From: Candidatus Poribacteria bacterium
Lineage (GTDB): Bacteria > Poribacteria > WGA-4E > WGA-3G
Assembly (NCBI GenBank): GCA_022824265.1
Contig: JAJEAG010000055.1
Coordinates: 62,001 to 126,000, forward strand
Direction of reading: 5' to 3'
Length of the DNA stretch: 64,000 nt
The notes beneath the pieces are model-generated. The model did not search any database and was not told the DNA's origin. It saw only the letters and a list, made by a program, of their open reading frames with translations. Made by a program: the position numbers and the translations under genes. Positions 55,807-62,810 of the stretch are shown here, one piece after another (position 1 is the stretch's first letter; every line of letters begins with the position of its first letter).

Positions 55807-56802
55807 TTATAGAAATACCTCGCGTTTAAATCTAATTAATAGCCACAGGAAAAATGGACCTCCAATTAATGCAGTAACAACACCCACAGGCAATTCAGCA
55901 GGAACGACAACGATACGTGAAAATAGGTCTGCCAATATTAATAGTATAGCACCACCCAATACGGAACCCGGCAATACAAACCGATGATCTGCACCACCTA
56001 TTAACCTTAGAAGATGAGGCACGACAAGTCCAACAAAACCAATTCCACCTGCAGCTGCAACCGCAGCACCAACCGTTAAAGCAACCCCAAATACAGACCA
56101 CCGTTTCAAAGATTCTGTTGGAACACCGAGATGATATGCTTCAGATTCACCAAGACTTAACGCATTCAGTGCCGATGCTTGCTGTAACAACAAAAACACA
56201 CCTACAATCGTTACTGGTAACGTTACAAATACAACTGACCAAGTTGATCCACCAAACCCACCAAGTAGCCAGAAAGTAAGACTACGTAGTTGCTCATCGT
56301 CAGCAAGGAACGTCATTAAACCGATACACGCACCAGCCAAGCTGTTTAGGGCGATCCCCGCAAGCAATAACGTTACTGTGTGCACTTTTCCACCAGATTC
56401 CGATATCTTCCAGACACCAATCGTAACAAGCATTCCACATCCAAAGGCAGCGATAGGAAGTCCCCATATCCCCAAAACACCACCTCCAATTAAAACAATC
56501 CATAGTGATGCTCCTAATCCTGCCCCTGCTGTAACACCGATTAATCCAGGATCAGCCAATGGATTACGAAAGATACCTTGAAGTGTTGTTCCTGAAATTG
56601 CTAACATTGCGCCAACAAGTGCAGCAAGGATGATACGTGGAAAACGGACATAGACAAGTACAGCAAAACCGTCCTCTTGAGTAAAGAGAATCTTCGGGAT
56701 TTTCCAAGGTAGAATTTGATATGCGCCTACTCCCGCTGCAACACAGATTGATAACGGAAGTAAAATAATGAGGATCAAGAGAATCTTTATTCGCTTTTGC
56801 AT
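55807..56802 (-). CDS. hmuU: Hemin ABC transporter permease (FecCD family)
   Basis: An integral membrane permease of 331 residues with about ten helices. It carries the FecCD signatures RFPRIILAALVGAMLAISG near the N-terminus, the GFVGLVVPHLLRLIGG coupling motif that docks on the ATPase, and RIVVVPAELPVGVVTALIG near the end. It is 25 bp downstream of hmuT and 52 bp upstream of hmuV. It moves haem, or a related iron chelate, from the periplasm to the cytoplasm. Confidence 0.92.
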   Translation of the reverse strand: MQKRIKILLILIILLPLSICVAAGVGAYQILPWKIPKILFTQEDGFAVLVYVRFPRIILAALVGAMLAISGTTLQGIFRNPLADPGLIGVTAGAGLGASLWIVLIGGGVLGIWGLPIAAFGCGMLVTIGVWKISESGGKVHTVTLLLAGIALNSLAGACIGLMTFLADDEQLRSLTFWLLGGFGGSTWSVVFVTLPVTIVGVFLLLQQASALNALSLGESEAYHLGVPTESLKRWSVFGVALTVGAAVAAAGGIGFVGLVVPHLLRLIGGADHRFVLPGSVLGGAILLILADLFSRIVVVPAELPVGVVTALIGGPFFLWLLIRFKREVFL

Positions 56803-56827
56803 CTTTTCTCAAGTGGCGTGGAGTAAG

Positions 56828-57781
56828 TTATTCACCTGTTGCCAAAAAATGACCATCAACTTCATAAATGCCTCGGAACAAGTCAAGTGCAGCACGAGCA
56901 CAACGAGGACCAAATCCAGATAAATACTGACCTGCCATTGCTACAACACGCCTATTTTCACCAGCAGGGGTAAGTGCTAATCCTGGCAATTTAAGTAAAC
57001 CATCAACACCATCAATAGATTCTAATCCTGTGGTAAACAACACATAAACGTCCGGTTGTGCAGCAATTACCGCTTCCGCAGTCATCGGTTTATTACCTTT
57101 TATGTTACCTGCAGCGTTTTCTGCTCCGACAATATCAAACATTGCACCCGGGGCAGTTTCTTTACCTAAAACTAAAGTCGTTTGTGTGCCTCTCAAATAC
57201 AAAAACAGTGCTTTGCGTTTCGGTTTTCCTTTGCGCAATTTTAGTTTTGTTTCCAACTTCTTGATGTCTTCGTCTATTGCCTTCGTTAACGTCTCAGCTT
57301 TCTTTTCACGCCCAACTGCCTTACCAATTGTCAAAAGCCGCTTCTTAGCAGTTTCAAAATTACGAGGTTCCTTAAGTAATAGTACTGTTACACCTGCCAT
57401 GCGGAGTTGTTCAACGACTTGTGGCGGTTTCACATCATCACGTCCAATCACTAAAGTCGGCTTCAATGAGAGAATTCCTTCCGCATTGAGTCCATACTGA
57501 TATCCAACACTCGGAAGTTTCTCTCTCACATCTTTTGGGTATGAGGACGAGGCATCGCAACCGACAACATTTTCACCTACACCGAGTGTAAAGAGAATCT
57601 CAGTGGTACTACCGTTAAGACTCACGATACGTTCCGCAGAGGTGATTACCACGATTTTTCCTTTTGCATCTTTGACTTCAACAGATTCGGCGACAACAAA
57701 GCACAGGAAGACACCAAACATAATGAAAATTAGAACACTTAATATCCACGACTTAAACAAATTTGAACGTATATATTTCAT
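56828..57781 (-). CDS. hmuT: Hemin-binding periplasmic protein
   Basis: A type III substrate-binding protein of 317 residues. The N-terminal ~32 residues form an uncleaved anchor or signal (ILSVLIFIMFGVFLCFVVA). The mature part matches HmuT: RIVSLNGSTTEILFTLGVG, VVGCDASSSYP, VGYQYGLNAEGILSLKPTLVIG and ALDLFRGIYEV. A Tyr in SVGYQYGLNAEG aligns with a haem-coordinating Tyr in HmuT/PhuT from memory. AGGAG lies about eight bases before the ATG. A 22-bp palindrome lies 66 bp upstream. Confidence 0.9.
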   Translation of the reverse strand: MKYIRSNLFKSWILSVLIFIMFGVFLCFVVAESVEVKDAKGKIVVITSAERIVSLNGSTTEILFTLGVGENVVGCDASSSYPKDVREKLPSVGYQYGLNAEGILSLKPTLVIGRDDVKPPQVVEQLRMAGVTVLLLKEPRNFETAKKRLLTIGKAVGREKKAETLTKAIDEDIKKLETKLKLRKGKPKRKALFLYLRGTQTTLVLGKETAPGAMFDIVGAENAAGNIKGNKPMTAEAVIAAQPDVYVLFTTGLESIDGVDGLLKLPGLALTPAGENRRVVAMAGQYLSGFGPRCARAALDLFRGIYEVDGHFLATGE

Positions 57782-57846
57782 TGTGATCTCCTAAAGATGA
57801 GCTGCTGGACATGAAATCTATTGAGGTTAAGGAGATTTTGATGCGT

Positions 57847-57868
57847 AATTTATGCTCAAGCATAAATT
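57847..57868. promoter_or_regulatory. 22-bp palindrome upstream of hmuT
   Basis: AATTTATGCT and AGCATAAATT flank a CA centre. It lies between the HmuY-like gene and hmuT, 66 bp before the hmuT start. It is too short-looped for a good RNA hairpin and lacks a T run, so a protein-binding operator is plausible. It does not match the Fur consensus. Confidence 0.5.
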
Positions 57869-57989
57869 TATATTCAAATAGATTCCATGTCCAACGTCCC
57901 ATGAACTCAGTGTTCAGTTGTTCTGGGTAAACGATAGAAACATAGTTAAGTAAACTGTCCTAATAACATATACATAAGGAAAGTCAAAA

Positions 57990-58667
57990 TTAAAAATTAT
58001 GGCTTCCATCCGGTTGATGGACGTATTCAAACGTCACGAAACCGCTATCCTGCTTGTTTGCATTATCTTTGTAATATCCTATAAAATGAAGTTTTGCGAA
58101 TGTTCCGTCTGCTGCTTTAATTACAAATACACGATCTTCCAAAGGCAGAATCCAGTGGGTTGGGGGACCTGTATAGATGTACCACCCCTTTTCACTTTGA
58201 GCTACGATAGCAAGCGTGTCATCCGTATCAGATCGGTAACCATCTTCTGGTGCAGTATCTACATCTTCAAAAGTGGTATCTGTAAGCATAACAGCACTTC
58301 CCATTCCTGGACCGCTGATACCACCGTTAAGTTTGACTTTTGTTCGCTGAAATCCCATGTCCCATGCATCAGAATTTAGGGCATCAGCAACTTCAACGAC
58401 ATCTCCAGTTTCAAAAGAGAAATATGTCCACTCTTCATTACTCGTCGCATCAATCGTAAACGTCAGTGCTTCTAATATTATGGATTCGTTAATCAGTCCT
58501 TGATCCCCAGACGTAGGTGTTTGTGTTGTTACATCAGCAGTATCGGTTTCCATAAGTTGATCATCAGTGTCATCATCAGAACCACAACCGAAAAAGATAA
58601 AAACGGCAAGGAATAACATAAACCAGACAATTACATTCCAATGTAAGTAATCTTTGATTGTATACAT
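57990..58667 (-). CDS. HmuY-like haem-binding lipoprotein
   Basis: The lipobox IFFGC gives Cys28 and predicts an outer-membrane lipoprotein. The mature part is a beta-rich HmuY fold with WDMGFQRTKVKLNGGISGPG, YRSDTDDTLAIVAQSEKGW and a YTGPPTHWILP segment whose His could bind haem. HmuY proteins capture haem outside the cell and pass it to a TonB-dependent receptor. AGGAG lies before ATG 58667; a longer frame to 58712 has no ribosome-binding site. It is the second HmuY homologue in the locus and is similar to the one at 59003 across its length. Confidence 0.87.
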   Translation of the reverse strand: MYTIKDYLHWNVIVWFMLFLAVFIFFGCGSDDDTDDQLMETDTADVTTQTPTSGDQGLINESIILEALTFTIDATSNEEWTYFSFETGDVVEVADALNSDAWDMGFQRTKVKLNGGISGPGMGSAVMLTDTTFEDVDTAPEDGYRSDTDDTLAIVAQSEKGWYIYTGPPTHWILPLEDRVFVIKAADGTFAKLHFIGYYKDNANKQDSGFVTFEYVHQPDGSHNF

Positions 58668-58717
58668 GACAATTCTCCTGTTAAGAGCACGCCAATGTAG
58701 CGCACTACTCACAATAA

Positions 58718-58948
58718 TTAGACCTTTAAGTATATATCAAGGTCTTTTAAATCAATTTTGTCGTCTATTGGTTCTTCAACTTTCCGCAAGGTGTGTAACG
58801 CATCAGAAAAGACTTGAGCAACCTGATAGAATTCTTCCGGATCCATGGTGAGATCCAAAGTTCGATATTTAAGATGGATATGACCATCAAGACATTTGTA
58901 GATGGCACATATATCGGATTGCGATAAAAAGTTGGTTTTGTGTCTCAT
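58718..58948 (-). CDS. Small conserved-looking protein of the haem locus
   Basis: A 76-residue soluble protein with CLDGHIHLKYRTLDLTMDPEEF followed by a helix. The C-x-x-G-x-I-H-L and P-E-E-F pattern weakly recalls small DUF6686-like proteins of Bacteroidetes haem loci; I cannot confirm this. AGGAGG sits eight bases before the ATG, and it is placed between two HmuY-like genes on the same strand. It is therefore probably a real member of the operon, perhaps a haem or metal-binding accessory protein. Confidence 0.7.
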   Translation of the reverse strand: MRHKTNFLSQSDICAIYKCLDGHIHLKYRTLDLTMDPEEFYQVAQVFSDALHTLRKVEEPIDDKIDLKDLDIYLKV

Positions 58949-59002
58949 TTATTACCTCCTGAATTTAGCCCGAGGTTGGCTAAATTACGAATATTAGATT
59001 CA

Positions 59003-59647
59003 TTATTCTGATTTAATATCTGCCCAAGTTGTCGTGAGTTTCTGCTTTGCAGTTACAGCAGTAGTTTCTGTTTCAATGAAATTCTGACTACCATCGTCTT
59101 GAAGGACATATTCTATGCCAATGTTCCCCGAACCTTCTTTGCTTTCATTATTCTCGTAATATCCAATAAAACGGAATTTGGCAAAATTGCCTATTGCTGT
59201 CTGTAAGACATAAACTACGTCATTGGGCAATATCCAATGATTTGGGGGACCTGTATAGGTATACCACCCATCTCCTCTTGCGATTGTAGTAATCTCATCC
59301 GTATCGGAAACATAGTCTCCATTTGGAGCTTCAAGGACATCTTCAAAAATGGTGTCTTCCAAAGCCAATACACTGGCTTTACCAGGACCACTTACACCAC
59401 CATTGACAATGACAGAAGTGCGTCTAAAACCGAGGTCCCACTTAAGGGAGGTTGCTGCATCTTCAATATCAACAACCTTACCCTCAAAGAGACTAATATA
59501 AGACCAATTCTCACGGTCAGTTGCATCGACCGTGAGAGTGTTTTGATGTAGTTCAGCGGACACAATAAGTGCTGCAACGCTGACGGTAAAGATAAAAAGT
59601 GAAATGCTGCCAATAATTAGGTTGTGTAAGCACATGACTCTTTTCAT
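59003..59647 (-). CDS. Second HmuY-like protein, secreted form without lipobox
   Basis: A 214-residue protein with an N-terminal signal (IIGSISLFIFTVSVAALIVS) and no lipobox Cys at the cleavage point. The mature HmuY-like part contains WDLGFRRTSVIVNGGVSGPG, YVSDTDEITTIARGDGW and YTGPPNHWILP. It parallels the lipidated copy but ends in an extra ~25-residue polar tail. Absence of a lipobox suggests a soluble periplasmic or released haemophore. GAAAGGAG precedes the ATG. It is directly downstream of the receptor gene. Confidence 0.86.
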   Translation of the reverse strand: MKRVMCLHNLIIGSISLFIFTVSVAALIVSAELHQNTLTVDATDRENWSYISLFEGKVVDIEDAATSLKWDLGFRRTSVIVNGGVSGPGKASVLALEDTIFEDVLEAPNGDYVSDTDEITTIARGDGWYTYTGPPNHWILPNDVVYVLQTAIGNFAKFRFIGYYENNESKEGSGNIGIEYVLQDDGSQNFIETETTAVTAKQKLTTTWADIKSE

Positions 59648-59746
59648 CAGATAACTCCTTTCGATACTTAAAGGTGATTGCTGGATTCAATTATTATGAA
59701 ATTCCCAGATAGGTGGTAAGACCGATTACAATGCTTACCATAAGAT

Positions 59747-61702
59747 TTAATACGCTAATGATAATCCACCATACAGTGAACGACCAGAAAACGTGTAATA
59801 AGTCGGTATTTTGAAATCAAATATATTGTTTATTCCTATTGAGACTTTGAACGATTTGAAGAGTGTCTTTGAGGTGCGAATGTTCCAAATCCAATAACTT
59901 GGGGCAAGTTCCTCAGGTTCAAGCACATTATCACCATCATCAAAGAAACCCCATTCACTCGCGTATCTTCCGCGAAGATCCACTTGGAACCCGCTATTGA
60001 GATGTAGGTATGCTAATTTGAGTACCCCATTGTGTGTTGAACGATTTAGTAAAGGTGTTCCAGTAGTTTTATCAGCACCACGGAGATATGCATATCCGAC
60101 AGTCGATGTGAAACCTTGGAAACTACCGATTATGATTTCAACATCTACACCTTCTGTATATGCTTCGCTAATGTTTTGATATTCAAACCTACTTCCACCT
60201 GCTACAGTCTGTCCGATTCTTTCTGCTTCAATCAGATTATGCAAATCGTTGCGATACCCATGTATTCTGGCAAGCAAACCGTTGAATAACTGATATTCTA
60301 TCCCCAAATTCCAGTTATGTGATGATTCAGGTTGCAAACTCGGATTACCCAAGACTTGATAGCCAGAAGTAACATTGGTAAAGTTAAGATAAAGGTCTTT
60401 AAAATCTGGTGCGCGAAACCCCTGTCCATACGAAGCACGAACACGTAAATTGTCTGTTACCCGATAGAGCGAACTCAACTTCGGACTAAAATGTATCCCG
60501 AATTCAGAATGGTTATCTAAACGTCCTCCGACAACAAGAGCAAACGATGAAATTGGACGGTACTCGTTCTGGATAAAAAGAGAATTCGTGAAAAGTCCAC
60601 GTTCCCCACCTTCAATCCGTTGAGATTGTAGATTCTCAATAATGACTTCTCCTCCGAGGATTAATTGGTGTTTATCCAAAAACGTTGCATCAAACTGAAA
60701 TTCACCCTTCAGCAGGTCTTGGATGTTAAGATTGCTGGACGTTATCGCTTCTGTTTCTCTATTGATAACAGTTGATTCATCGTCATATCGCGTAGCATAA
60801 AGTTTGCCTGTTAATAGTGTAGGTGAAACAATTTGTAGATTACCTATACCAAATTCATGTTCCACACCTAAACTTCCACTGAAGTTTTCTATGTCACCAA
60901 GTTGGTCAAAAGCGATAGGTCCGTTTTCAGTAATACCCTCTTGGTCTTGTGTGAAGTATTGACCCGAAATTATCAAGTTTGTTGCAGGTGTAATTTGGTA
61001 TGCTGTCCGCGCGGAACCAGTCAGATTCGCATAACCATGAATTGTCGTTGTGAGTGTGGATTTATCCAAATCAATTGGACTACGTCGGTTAGCACTGAGT
61101 GTGAAAAGACCATTGAATTTACCTTGTTGAAATCCAACAGTACCTCTACTGTCAAAAGTATTGTATCGCTCAATATTTTGTGCCAACTGTATAGAAAATG
61201 GGGAAGCAGCTTTACGAGTTATAATGTTTATGACACCAGCAAGTGCAGAATTACCAAAAAGTGAAGATGTCGCTCCTTTAACAACTTCTATCCGCTCAAC
61301 ATTTTCAATTGCAATACGTGCCATGTCAAGTTTCCCTGTGATCCGTCCTACCTGAGGTTCACCATCAACAAGTATCAAAATGTATTCGGAGTCAAGTCCT
61401 TGAAGTTGCACACCATCCCCATGTCCATCTCTATGAATAATAATACCGGCTTTATGCTCTAACACTTCTCCAATATTCTCTGCTCCAGTCGCTTCAATTT
61501 CTGCACGTGTAATCAAATTCGTAATAACTGGCGTATCTATTATAGAATGCGGTGTTTTTGTGGCAGTCACCACAATAGGATCTAATTCTGAAACACCCTC
61601 AATCTCAGAGGTGTTATTCCTGTTATCAGAATAACTTCGTAACGCGGTTGTAAGACATAAGACCAGTATTGGTAGTAACCATTTTTTACAATCAAAAACC
61701 AT
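59747..61702 (-). CDS. TonB-dependent outer-membrane receptor (haem-type)
   Basis: An outer-membrane gated channel of 651 residues. Residues 1-25 are a signal peptide. A TonB-box-like ELDPIVVTATKTP follows. The plug domain (~35-165) carries ENIGEVLEHKAGIIIHRDG, LILVDGEPQVG and RIEVVKGATSSLFGNSALAG. The barrel continues to the end and closes with an aromatic residue (SLAY). The haem specificity is inferred from its HmuY, HmuT and IsdG-like neighbours. ATG 61702 has AAGGAG seven bases upstream. A frame to 61885 would add 61 residues before the signal peptide and is unlikely. Confidence 0.9.
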   Translation of the reverse strand: MVFDCKKWLLPILVLCLTTALRSYSDNRNNTSEIEGVSELDPIVVTATKTPHSIIDTPVITNLITRAEIEATGAENIGEVLEHKAGIIIHRDGHGDGVQLQGLDSEYILILVDGEPQVGRITGKLDMARIAIENVERIEVVKGATSSLFGNSALAGVINIITRKAASPFSIQLAQNIERYNTFDSRGTVGFQQGKFNGLFTLSANRRSPIDLDKSTLTTTIHGYANLTGSARTAYQITPATNLIISGQYFTQDQEGITENGPIAFDQLGDIENFSGSLGVEHEFGIGNLQIVSPTLLTGKLYATRYDDESTVINRETEAITSSNLNIQDLLKGEFQFDATFLDKHQLILGGEVIIENLQSQRIEGGERGLFTNSLFIQNEYRPISSFALVVGGRLDNHSEFGIHFSPKLSSLYRVTDNLRVRASYGQGFRAPDFKDLYLNFTNVTSGYQVLGNPSLQPESSHNWNLGIEYQLFNGLLARIHGYRNDLHNLIEAERIGQTVAGGSRFEYQNISEAYTEGVDVEIIIGSFQGFTSTVGYAYLRGADKTTGTPLLNRSTHNGVLKLAYLHLNSGFQVDLRGRYASEWGFFDDGDNVLEPEELAPSYWIWNIRTSKTLFKSFKVSIGINNIFDFKIPTYYTFSGRSLYGGLSLAY

Positions 61703-61922
61703 ATCGTACTCCTTACTAAATCGCCTAAATTCGCTTGACAATTGATAGGGTGATAACGTATCCTTATAAAAGCAGAAAGGGCGATATGCGCGATACCCAC
61801 AATACCAAAATGTGGCCAATTCGCTATTAATATATAATTCAATTAGAAACAAGGGTCGTAGCTTACAATTGGCAGTTGGGAGCAAACCCCGTTCTAATCC
61901 CGCTTTTTCTGCTTATCTATTT

Positions 61923-62279
61923 TTAGTGGACTTTGAAAGGTCCACCTCGTGGTTCTTCCTTCAACTCTGGTTGGGATGAATCCAAAAATACCTCGTGAAG
62001 TTCCAACTTGTTGGATTGAGTAAATGCTTCTTTAGGTAATGTACCAGATTGTGCATGTCCCTTCCGAAATTCCTCAGAATCAACCCAGTTCTCAAAATCC
62101 TTTCGAGATTCCCAAAGTGTAAATACAATATATGGATCACCATCGTTAACAGGTCGCAAAACCTGATTAGAGACAAAACCCGGCATTCCATCCACAAGAC
62201 GCGCTCTATTTCGAAACCGCTTCTCAAATTCCTCACTATATTCTGGTGAAACGAAAATCCTATTTGCAACAGTAATCAT
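61923..62279 (-). CDS. IsdG/HmoA-like haem-degrading monooxygenase
   Basis: An ABM-domain protein of 118 residues. The N-W-H triad of IsdG enzymes fits here as N6, W65 and H75, and NRIFVSPEYSEEFEKRF and FVSNQVLRPVND are typical. These enzymes open the haem ring in the cytoplasm and release iron. A ~12-residue polar extension ends the protein. It is the first gene of the haem locus and lies 152 bp from a Fur-box-like site. AAGGA precedes the ATG. Confidence 0.88.
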   Translation of the reverse strand: MITVANRIFVSPEYSEEFEKRFRNRARLVDGMPGFVSNQVLRPVNDGDPYIVFTLWESRKDFENWVDSEEFRKGHAQSGTLPKEAFTQSNKLELHEVFLDSSQPELKEEPRGGPFKVH

Positions 62280-62344
62280 GAATCAATCCTTATTAAATTG
62301 TTCGTTTGATTAACACATAACACTACATCATAACTTCTTCGATT

Positions 62345-62383
62345 GGAACATCCGAGGGTTATGGTAATTTGCTCGGATGTTCC
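62345..62383. repeat. 12-bp inverted repeat in the haem locus promoter region
   Basis: GGAACATCCGAG and CTCGGATGTTCC flank 15 bases. There is no T run on either strand. It lies between the Fur-box-like site and the first haem gene, in what would be its 5' leader. Confidence 0.6.
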
Positions 62384-62430
62384 GTTGCGATATTATACCT
62401 AAGGAGGAAGTTGTCAGATAAATAATATTT

Positions 62431-62449
62431 GAAAATGAATCTCATTATC
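62431..62449 (-). promoter_or_regulatory. Fur-box-like operator
   Basis: The 19 bases at 62431-62449 match the consensus GATAATGATAATCATTATC at 15 positions, with a perfect right half. The site is upstream of the IsdG-like gene, in the intergenic region before a haem uptake locus, where iron-dependent repression is expected. The spacing to the start (152 bp) leaves room for a promoter and leader. Confidence 0.7.
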
Positions 62450-62561
62450 AAATAAAAATGCTTAACAACATCTTTGCTGACACTAATTCTAATACCACAT
62501 CTACATTATACTATACCTGTTAAACAATGTCAAATTTTAATTTTGATTCCTACAGAAAAAC

Positions 62562-62590
62562 TTGACAATTTGAGAAAAATCGGGTATCCT
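62562..62590 (+). promoter_or_regulatory. Sigma-70 type promoter of rpmH
   Basis: TTGACA at 62562-62567 and TATCCT at 62585-62590 are 17 bases apart. The rpmH ATG is 62 bases downstream. Confidence 0.8.
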
Positions 62591-62652
62591 TATTAGTTAA
62601 GAAAACAGATTAAAACGAGTATTTAAAGGTAAGAAACAGAAAGGATACTGTA

Positions 62653-62787
62653 ATGAAACGCACCTATCAGCCACATAGACGGAAACGAAAAAACAAACTC
62701 GGATTTAGAAAACGGATGTCTACCCGTCATGGCAGAAAAACCATTGCGCGCCGCAGAGCAAAAGGTAGAAAAGTTCTCAGCGCATAA
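62653..62787 (+). CDS. rpmH: 50S ribosomal protein L34
   Basis: A 44-residue basic protein beginning [15 protein letters not shown] and continuing [19 protein letters not shown], the unmistakable L34 sequence. AGAAAGGA lies about ten bases before the ATG. In most bacteria rnpA follows rpmH; here ispH follows after 23 bp and no rnpA is seen. Confidence 0.97.
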   Translation: MKRTYQPHRRKRKNKLGFRKRMSTRHGRKTIARRRAKGRKVLSA

Positions 62788-62810
62788 AGTTGACAAGGTA
62801 CAATCTAAAG

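Noticed and set aside
62280-62652. Replication origin near rpmH
   Set aside because: No cluster of DnaA boxes and no dnaA, rnpA or gidA genes; only a promoter, a Fur-like site and an inverted repeat are visible.
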